The notes below the pieces were generated by a model. That model did not search any database. It was not told the DNA's origin and saw nothing but the letters and a program-made list of their open reading frames with translations. Below are positions 56,600-64,000 of a DNA stretch of 64,000 nucleotides, one piece after another; positions within the stretch are counted from its first letter, which is position 1; each line of letters begins with the position of its first letter. The DNA comes from Microplitis mediator. Its lineage: Eukaryota > Arthropoda > Insecta > Hymenoptera > Braconidae. Position numbers and translations under genes: made by a program. The DNA lies in contig NC_079972.1 in NCBI RefSeq assembly GCF_029852145.1, positions 210,901 through 274,900 of the forward strand, in the 5' to 3' direction.

Positions 56600-57152
56600 T
56601 GACATTGACATTTTTAAGTTGAATACAAATGGCAGTAACGTAACAATCGAATTAAACTGTCAACTGACCTTGGAGGAACATTACCGCTCGTGGATGGTAC
56701 ATTATTTAGATTAGCATTACTGCTCGTCGATGGTATATTACTTGGGACAAGTACAAAACCATTACTTTGCGGTGGCAAGGCAATTGAATTTAGATTTGAA
56801 GCTGCCCTATCGCCAAGAGATTCATGGGGATCGTGGTTGTGGATGCCGACCACCAGCACCTCTCCACTTCTTAAACGCCACAGCTTGACAGGGCAATGAT
56901 GCTCGAGGCGCTGATCCCAGCACAAAAATCTTTGACGATGTAGATGACTATGACGGATAACTAAATAATAATAATAACCATCGTGCGTAATTCGGCGCAG
57001 CTGTCCTAAATCCATAGCTGGAAAAAAAATATATAATAAATATAACAGCAATACAATAAATTAATAAATAAACTGTAATTTTAGAAATTTGTTATTGTAA
57101 TAAAACTAATAAAATTTTAAGCAGCAAATTTTACAGTTTAACATGTAATTTT

Positions 57153-57898
57153 TGTTCAGTCACGAGCTTAATCATTTTGAAAAGCTTCGTGTACTTTCGC
57201 TACGTACGGGAGCAGCCGAACTCGCTACTGACTTGAATGTCAGAATAGTGCCGGGTCACTCGCTATCTGGGCCCGACACCTGCAATTTCTTACTCATGAT
57301 CGTGCCACGTTGGCATGAGAACCCGCTACCAGCCGGCCAATCAGAGAAATTGGCGGCTAACTATTTCCTGTTGGCGCGCTTTTAAGCCAATGGGAAAATT
57401 CGTTACTGCAGCCATGCTGCCACGTCACCACCGAGCAGCCACGAAGGAAGAAGACGACGTCTATTTCTAATCTACATCGATCAGTACAACCACAGCTATC
57501 CATCCAACCGCTTCGCTCAAAATAGTATATCTCTAGTGTGATATAAGTCTGAACCGCTCCGCTAAATCTCTGCTCAAATATTCTCAATAATTAGCTAGTA
57601 TATCAAGGCTACTAATTATTGAGTATATATTGAATTGTTGCTCGCGTCTAATTAATTATAAATTAATTATCGCGTCATTAACCGCTACCGACCACGTGTC
57701 GAATTGATACGCGTATTCTTTTACAGTCGCATTCGCTATCGCGTATCTTGTAGTTGCATTCGCTATTTTTCTCATAGTTTTAGTGTACATATTGTTTAAT
57801 AAAGATCTATTCTATTATCTGTAATTTTGTGTTAATTGTTAGTTATTGAATTAACCACACCTACACCAGAATCCCAAAGTACATTCGCTCATTTTACA
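57153..57898 (+). mobile_element. 746-bp solo LTR with ATTTT target duplication
   Basis: TGTTCAGTCACGAGC starts and CTCATTTTACA ends the LTR; ATTTT flanks it at 57148-57152 and 57899-57903. Inside are CCAATGG/CCAATCAG boxes, a TTTTAAG TATA-like site and an AATAAA at about 57798-57803, which sets plus orientation. No internal retroviral-type genes are attached. It lies just upstream of exon 1 of the minus-strand MULE-RING gene, possibly in its first intron or promoter. A 5-bp duplication fits BEL/Pao, Ty3 or Copia. Confidence 0.8.
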
Positions 57899-57903
57899 AT
57901 TTT

Positions 57904-58958
57904 AGTTAAATAAATCTTTAAATCATTTTGTTTTGGTTTTTACCTCCTGAGTATTGTTTTTTTATTTATTTATTTGTTTTTTAATTTATCGTTATGTAAA
58001 AAAATTCAAAAATTATAAGGAGTCGGCCAACTTTACTATCATAAAAAATTTTAATACTAAAACTTGCAGATGTCTAATACTTTTTTATTTTCTTAAAAGC
58101 GATAAATTAGAAAAAAAAATATTTAAAAACATTGTACCTGTGGTATTTTCATTGATCTACATGTGCACATTTTTAATTTTCTTGTTTTTTTTGTAATTGG
58201 TTTGTTGAAAAAAAAAATTCGAAAATTATGAAATGTCTGTTGACTTCATTATCATTAATAACATTTTTTAAGCGAGTGAACATTGTTGTGACTGGTTTGA
58301 AGATTAAGGATTTTTTCAATAATTTTCAATGAGATTTGAAAAAAAGAGACTACGTAAACGTTCTCCGAAATAAAATAATATCTGAGTTTAAACTCTAAGT
58401 TACTGAACTAATTTATGCACAGGTTCCAATGTGGTATAAATTCATCAATAACAATATAATCACTGCCAAGTTATAAACATAAAACAAAACTATTTTTGCG
58501 ATTATTATTATAATAAATTTTTATAATACAGCTATCAACATTAGTGGCTCAACACTTGATTTGAATTAGATACTAAAAAAAGAACGTCTGAATATCAGTC
58601 GACTATGAACCCGAGCTCTCAAACGATTGAAGTGACATGTTCTTCGTGCGCAGTCACGCCACAAACGGGGGCATTAATGCCTGGACCCTCCAGTTTGGCT
58701 TGAAGATTACAGTTTAAACACTGTACACTAAAACTGTGTACACGTCAACGCAGTCTGGAGGCCAGGCATTAATACCTTCGATTGTTTCTAAGATGCTAAT
58801 AAGAAGGATGACTTCTGCAGGAAATACTCGTGGGTGTGCGCAGTAGATATCAAAGTCTAGCCCCTGAATAACCTATGAAACTTTATTTTATTAACAACAT
58901 TAGTTAGTACTCGTTCTCCTATGTATCAAGATATACAATATATATATATATATATATA
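57904..58958. other. AT-rich stretch, no gene recognised
   Basis: It contains an inverted repeat ATTAATGCCTGGACCCTCCAG (58672-58692) against CTGGAGGCCAGGCATTAAT (58755-58773) and a (TA)n run before 58959. Nothing coding was seen. Confidence 0.5.
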
Positions 58959-60779
58959 TTAGGGTGCTTTTATTTTTGCGACTATCTTTTTAACTTCCCG
59001 CTAAGAAAATTGTAAATTTTCAAAAATTCGGGAAGTTATTGGTTTCGGTCCGATTTACGAAAATCGAATTTCCATCAGATGTCGACGTTTCGAGGTCCTA
59101 GGAAGCTATCCTGACTAATTTCACGATGATGTCCGAGTGTATGTATGTGTGTACGTACGTACGTATGTATGTATGTAAATATTCATAACTCTTGAACGGA
59201 TGAACCGATTTTGATCGTTGAGGTGTCATTCGACGCGGCTTGTTAATGTCTTGAAGCCGAGAGAAAATTGAACTTAATCGGTAGGGTGCGTTCAGAGATA
59301 TTTCAAAAATAAAATTTTTTCGAAAATGTTTTATTTGGATAACTTTTAATTTGCTCGATGGATTGATTCCAAAATCTAATCAGCTCTAAAACTCTATAAG
59401 CCGCGTCGAATGCCACCTCAACCATCAAAATCGGTTCATTCGTTGAAGAGAAACCGTTGACGAAAGAATTCAAAAAAAATTTTTTCCTTGGTTTTTTTGA
59501 AATTTCTCAAAAACGGCTAAATAAATCAATTTCAAAATTTGATCAGCTTTAGAACTTGATAAAACGCGTCGATTGCCACCTCAACCATCAAAATCGGTTA
59601 ATTCGTTCGCGAGATATCGTGGGAGAAGGAAATGCTAAAAAATGGTTTTTTACAAAACAATGGCATACAAAAGTATTTGCGAGCTCGAAGAGCTCGAAAA
59701 TGTATTCACAATAATGTTTTCGAGCTCAACGAGCTCGAAAACAGCGGGAAGTTTTGGGGCTGGCCCGCAGGGTCAACTGACAGACCGATTTTTTTTTTCG
59801 CTCCCATCCCGAAATTTTGTTGGAAATACCCCCAAAAAAATTCCCTGAGAGTTTGAGCCCTTAATATTAACATTAAGTACTCGACCACAGCGTGTGAAGA
59901 TTTCCCATTTAAACTACACGTAAACTTGGGTTTTTATTTTTTAAACTTCTATAACTCCACGGCATTTTATTATATCATCTCGCCCAAGGCCGGGATTTTC
60001 GCAGAATTAAATGCTCTACAAAAGTGCCTATGGTCGCGAAGTCGTAACTCATATAGGTGGGGTAGTACGGACCGCTAAACTGAATTTTTCCATAGAATTC
60101 TTGTTTTTTCTCTCATTATCTCATTAACAACAAGACCTACAGAAAAAATGCAAATGACAACTTTATAGGAAATTTAATTTCCTACAAAAAAGGTCTTTAG
60201 CACCGAATCACTCAGATTGATATTTTTTGAGATATTAATTATTGAAGTTTACGTAGCATTGAATTCCATAAAATGTCGAATCAAATCTTACAAAATATTG
60301 ATTTTTTATTTGACTAATATCTCAGAAAATATCAATCTGAGTGATTCGGTGCTAAGGACCTTTTTTGTAGAGAATTGAATTTCCTATTAAATGATCATTC
60401 ACATTTTTTCTGTAGGTCTTGTTGTTGAGAGAAAAAACAAGAATCCTATGAAAAAATTCAGTTTAGCGGTTCGTACTACCCCACCTGTATGAGTTACGAC
60501 TTCGCGACCATGGGCACTTTTGTAGAGCATTTAATTCTGAGAAAATCGTGACTTTGGGCGAGATGATATCATAAAATGCCGCGGAGTTATAGAAGTTTAA
60601 AAAATAAAAACCCAAGTTTACGTGTATTTTAAATAGGAAATCTTCACACGCTGTGGTCGAGTACTTAATATTAATATTAAGGGCTCAAACTCTCAGGGAA
60701 TTTTTTTGGGGGTATTTTCAACAAAATTTCGGGATGGGAGCGGAAAAAAAAAATAGTCGCAAAAATAAAAGCACCCTAA
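58959..60779. mobile_element. Palindromic element with TTAGGGTGCTTTTA ends, carrying nested repeat E
   Basis: TTAGGGTGCTTTTATTTTTG (58959) and its complement (ending 60779) lie in (TA)n. The arms continue through CGCTCCCATCCCGAAATTTT, GCCCTTAATATTAACATTAA and TTAAATGCTCTACAAAA, and meet near 60280. The left arm is interrupted at its T-run by dispersed repeat copy E (58993-59790). The uninterrupted right arm shows the empty site. Confidence 0.88.
58993..59790 (+). repeat. Dispersed repeat 'AACTTCCCGC', complete copy E
   Basis: Because the host palindrome has an intact second arm, this copy defines the borders: AACTTCCCGCTAAG at the 5' side and CAACTGACAGACCGAT plus oligo-T at the 3' side, inserted in an oligo-T. 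Length is about 800 bp. Internal order is as in copy B. Confidence 0.88.
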
Positions 60780-61346
60780 TATATATATATATATATATTC
60801 ATATATATGTATTTCTAGTATATCTGTATTGCTGTATATTATTAATGTATTATGCATGTTTAGTTTTTGTGAAAATTCGTCTGCCCTTTTGTATGCTAGT
60901 ACGTGTCGCAGCAAGCGTAAGCTTTGCTACTTGGAGAAAGTTTTTCATCGATAACTACAGTTTAACTAGTTAATGATGTGTCGTAGAAAAAATCTGCAGA
61001 CTTTATTTTGTAGGGAATCGGATGCTCCACAAATAAAGTCTCTTATCATTTTGTGATAAGTCCATTCGTTCAAAAGTTATCTGAGCTAGAAGTCAAATTT
61101 ATAGTAAATTTTGAGATTTTTCTTATTTTTCCGGTGAAACTATCAAACTTATCAGAATATGTGATAGGATATTTTTTGTAGGTAATGTTATTTCTTACAA
61201 TTTATCTATAATAGAGTTTTCCAAAATTCCGCATTGTTTTATAGTTATTTTCATTTTAATTACAAGTTCTTAAAATCGATCAGAATACTAATTTATCAAA
61301 ACTTTATAATCTTATGATTTTATAATATTTTTCAGATTGATTCATT
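60780..61346. other. Region upstream of MULE copy iv; half-palindrome module
   Basis: 60990-61290 carries the GGGAATCGGATGCTCCACAA, TAAGTCCATTCGTTCAAAAG and GGTGAAACTATCAAAC module of the TTAGGGTG superfamily as a single arm. An acceptor (ATATTTTTCAG, 61335) precedes the start codon, so an upstream non-coding exon is expected but not identified. Confidence 0.55.
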
Positions 61347-62029
61347 ATGGAAGTGGGATCACTTCGTAGGATGTTACATGATGGTCACTATTTTTATTTA
61401 GACACACGACACAACCAATTAAATCGCCAGCGGTTTTTATGTGTGGAATTTCGTTCGGTGCGACGATGCAACGTGAAATTATGGCGTTTAAGGAGTGGAG
61501 AGGTGTTAATGATTGGGAATCACAACCATGAACCTCACAGTTCTACCATAAACAACGTATTGTTTCCCCGTAATCTCGTCAAATTGCCGCCTCGTAATCA
61601 TGATTTGCCATTGAGAAGAGATCGTCACCATGCTATACCGTCAACCAGCAGAGCTCCAGTTCCTTCAAGGGAAGATAGCACCGTCAGCTTTTCTGGGATT
61701 AAGTAATTTATATTATTATAAAGATCTCATTTTATTCTTCTTATTTAATTTCTATTATTTACAGTGATTACACCCATCGTGGCTCAATGCAATCACAATT
61801 GCGCAGTCAGAATCCATCTCTACCAACGTCATTTACGGAATTAGGACTACTCTTTCTTACCTACGAACAGATTGAAAGAATCTATTTGGGAGAAGGTAAG
61901 ATCCAACGATGATGAAGTAGCTCACATTTTTGGAAATAATCTCATGTTGGAAAAACTTAGTCAAGCAAATGAATGGCATGTGGATTTAACTTTCCAGGTA
62001 AAAAAAAAATTACAATTTTTATGATTTCA

Positions 62030-62345
62030 CACGAAAGAAAAAAAAAATTAGGCGCTGCAATAGGACGCAGTCCTGTGGGAGCAACAGAAAAAATCCTGTT
62101 GCAGCAATAGGATAAGGTACAAGTTTTACATACCAATTTTTTTTTGTCAGTATAATAAAATTCGAAACTTCGAAAAATAAATTCAAATTTTTAAATTAAA
62201 TTTTTTTTTTTTTCAAGTTTTAGAACTTTATTACACTGCCAAAAAAAATTTTGGTATATAAAACTTGTACCTTATCCTGTTGCTCCCACAGGATGTGACC
62301 TGTTGCTGTTACATGACAATCCTGTTGCTGCACCAATTTTTGTGA
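62030..62345. mobile_element. Palindromic MITE in the copy iv intron
   Basis: Nested inverted repeats AGGCGCTGCAATAGGA/CCTGTTGCTGCACC and GGTACAAGTTTTACATACC/GGTATATAAAACTTGTACC enclose CCTGTTGCTCCCACAGG-type words. It belongs to the same family as the MITE at 56465. Confidence 0.7.
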
Positions 62346-63026
62346 TTTTGATTTTTTTTTATTCTAGTGCGTGCCACAACTACCCAGAGCTATAGTCTTT
62401 CACTTAGCATCATCTTACGTCAGAGGAACAGGGTAAATATATAATAACTTACGTTAAGATTAGTAGTTTTATTTACGCCATGTCAAACTAATATTTAATT
62501 TTTACAGGGAATTTTAGCTTTAACGGTATTGTGCCAGTCTAAATCATTGTCATTGTTGAATTCCGTCTGGGAATGGATCATTGTGCAAAGACCTAGTGTT
62601 TTAAAGAACTTGAGGTTTGTTGTTGGTGATTTTGATCCACTCTTATTAAGGTCAGTACGTGAGTCAATGCCAGGGGTTCAGCGTAAAGGTTCCTGGATCC
62701 ACATTGCTCGGGTAAGTACATTTAGTTGGTATTCTAATAAATAAATAAATAAGTAAATATAATATATTAAAAACAAAAAACCGAGTATAATAAATTTAAG
62801 TAAACAAAATAGTCTTTTTTTTTAGAATTGTCTTCGAAATCGTCTTCGCGATTTTACCAGCAGCCACCAGAATTCGCGGGTTGAACCCTGGCTTAGGCTG
62901 GCCTCTAACAAATTTTATTTTACTTGGACAGAGCAGTGGGCTGGGGTTCTTGCAAAGCAAAGACCCGCACTTATTCAAACTCGGCAACGTATGAGAAAAC
63001 TTATCAACTTACCTCACGGCTTATAA

Positions 63027-63714
63027 AATTATAGAATATTCTTATTGATGGTCAAATTACTATTTGTAACTTAATTAATATTTATTTTATCAGACTATTC
63101 GATAATCTTAACAGTAAAATAGGAAATGAATAGGATAAACAGATAATAGATGCAGTGAATGATTAACAATTGCAATGATTGTTTATTGCCAATTATAATT
63201 ATAACAATTACTTACAAGAAAGTGCAAGCGCTGGATATAATGTAGACAGATGCGTGGCACAGTATAATTTTATATTGCGAGTATATCGCCGGTAACGTAC
63301 AGTAATATTTAATTGAACTGACTTTGTTTATAATAATCAGTAAACTTGGACAGTAAAGTATGTCGCAAGAGAATTGCCAGTAATACAACTATAACGCAAG
63401 TTAATTTCCCGATTTACAAAGTAGTTATCCGTATTAACAAAGTCGCAAATAAATTGCTAGTATATGACAGGAAAACTAAATTATACGTCTTATCGCTAAT
63501 TTATCCAGGATTGAAGTGAAGTTCAATCACCGTAGGGTCTTAAGGCTGAGTTTTTGGGCTCGCTCCCCACTTCCCCTCACGGTCATGCGTTGAGGTGATA
63601 ATTAGTCATGTGACCATGGCACTATGACTCTAGCTTTAGATGGTTTCAGACGGCAACGAGACGGAAAAATGGGAACCGCAAGGCTGAGGGAGAAGATGAC
63701 AATTCACATTGTCT

Positions 63715-63767
<53 letters not shown>

Positions 63768-63835
63768 CTGTGATTATATATAGCATTAGTAAGTATTAAT
63801 TGATATTTTATTTAACATTGATTGTAATTTTTCAG
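63027..63835. other. Intron-like stretch with (TA)n, no exon recognised
   Basis: The exons homologous to 53505-53367 and 53293-53205 of copy iii are not found here. It contains GC-richer sequence at 63530-63700 and a (TA)n run at 63718-63764. The final acceptor TAATTTTTCAG ends at 63835. Confidence 0.5.
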
Positions 63836-64000
63836 ACTTATACGATGATTTAACTACAGCCGGAGAACTAATTCCGAGTGACGTGCGGGATTTTCCTGTA
63901 CAACATGATACCAGTACTGTACAACACCCCACAGATAATGCGAGTGTACAACAGGTTACCAGGACTGTATAAAACTCCACAGATAATGCGAGTGTACAAC

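Larger units (their letters stand above)
52458..57019 (-). pseudogene. FLYWCH-like / MULE transposase / RING-finger gene (copy iii), nonsense-bearing
   Basis: Nine exons read on the minus strand. 57017-56669: start at 57015, zinc finger with RQRFLCWD, HHCPVKLW, IHNHDPH. 56433-56217: FGELGLLFL, ESIYLGEV, EWHVDMTFQ. 56114-56052. 55961-55758: catalytic region. 53948-53622: WRKRRLASRR, MRELHPSLLQFL. 53505-53367. 53293-53205. 53108-52821: PVAVD repeats. 52753-52458: RING. Phases agree at nearly all junctions. Defects are TAA at 56343-56345, a TGA for Trp in the catalytic exon, a TAG inside the PVAVD repeats, and a stop plus frameshift in exon 5. The GDFD catalytic signature of MULEs reads CEFD here. 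The RING (CSFC ... PCGHQC ... LEC ... CPIC) has all eight C3HC4 ligands. A 1.7-kb element fills intron 4. Confidence 0.75.
61347..63972 (+). pseudogene. FLYWCH-like / MULE transposase gene (copy iv), frameshifted, runs off the window
   Basis: Exons: 61347-61702 (zinc finger RQRFLCVE, RRCNVKLWRLRSGEV, NHNHEPH), 61765-61997 (FTELGLLFLTYEQIERIYLG ... NEWHVDLTFQ), 62368-62432, 62508-62711 (GILALTVLCQ, VVGDFDPLLL, GSWIHIAR), 62826-63026 (NCLRNRLRDF) and 63836-63972 (YLYDDLTTAGEL, then VQHDTSTVQH repeats). An extra G near 61894 and a 2-bp excess in exon 3 relative to copy iii break the frame. The linker frame stops at TAA 63970-63972, where the 51-bp repeat continues past the window end. Catalytic GDFD is intact, unlike copy iii. 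Exon 5 diverges from the other copies and stops at 63024. A RING exon, if present, lies outside. Confidence 0.7.

Noticed and set aside
1..64000. Polydnavirus or other viral gene content, given the wasp-like context
   Set aside because: No viral structural, replication or virulence gene family was recognised. The two LTRs are solo and carry no coding sequence.

Overview
The window is AT-rich eukaryotic nuclear DNA. It has spliceosomal GT/AG introns, insect-type non-LTR retrotransposons, a mariner element and long (TA)n microsatellites. I read it as an insect genome, with a parasitoid-type hymenopteran as my best guess. That order-level assignment is inference from repeat style only. There are no operons and no CRISPR array. 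I see no convincing intact single-copy host gene. Almost everything is a transposable element (TE), a TE relic or a pseudogene, often nested.

Layout. 1-2915: 5'-truncated CR1/L2-like retrotransposon with a (TTA)n tail. 3359-7084: internally deleted mariner with perfect terminal inverted repeats, split by an apparently intact Kolobok-type transposon (4046-6847, TTAA target duplication). 7159-13200: a MITE, degenerate tandem repeats, copies of an unclassified dispersed repeat, a MULE transposase exon relic (9434-9639), two possible tiny spliced genes (10299-11560, 12392-12799), a CACCGTG-rich fold-back element (11829-12228) and a 5S rRNA-like relic. 13391-20600: giant palindromic elements and palindrome arrays. 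20600-21532: C-terminal exons of a MULE-derived gene. 22738-26058: dispersed repeats split by a 2,160-bp solo LTR.

27058-50656: retrotransposon territory. An intact two-ORF Jockey-clade element (27058-32096) is followed directly by a decayed I-clade element (about 32350-36535). After a low-complexity stretch come two adjacent palindromic elements (39540-41243) and a mitochondrial ICT1/mL62 pseudogene (41431-41930). A second Jockey copy (about 41938-50656) has its ORF2 broken by two stop codons and by two large, near-perfect palindromic insertions.

52458-64000: two paralogues of an intron-bearing gene family. The order is a FLYWCH-like zinc finger, a MULE transposase core, a paralogue-specific tandem-repeat linker and, in one copy, a C-terminal RING finger. 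The minus-strand copy (57019-52458) is traceable exon by exon but carries nonsense codons. The plus-strand copy (61347 to the window end) is frameshifted. A 746-bp solo LTR, a TA-flanked 1.7-kb element and another TTAGGGTG palindrome lie between or inside them.

The most unusual signals are a family of long palindromic elements sharing TTAGGGTG termini and a fixed module order, the MULE-RING gene family, and the Jockey family. Both Jockey copies keep a heat-shock-element/TATA block at the 5' end and an array of small tetraloop hairpins at the 3' end.
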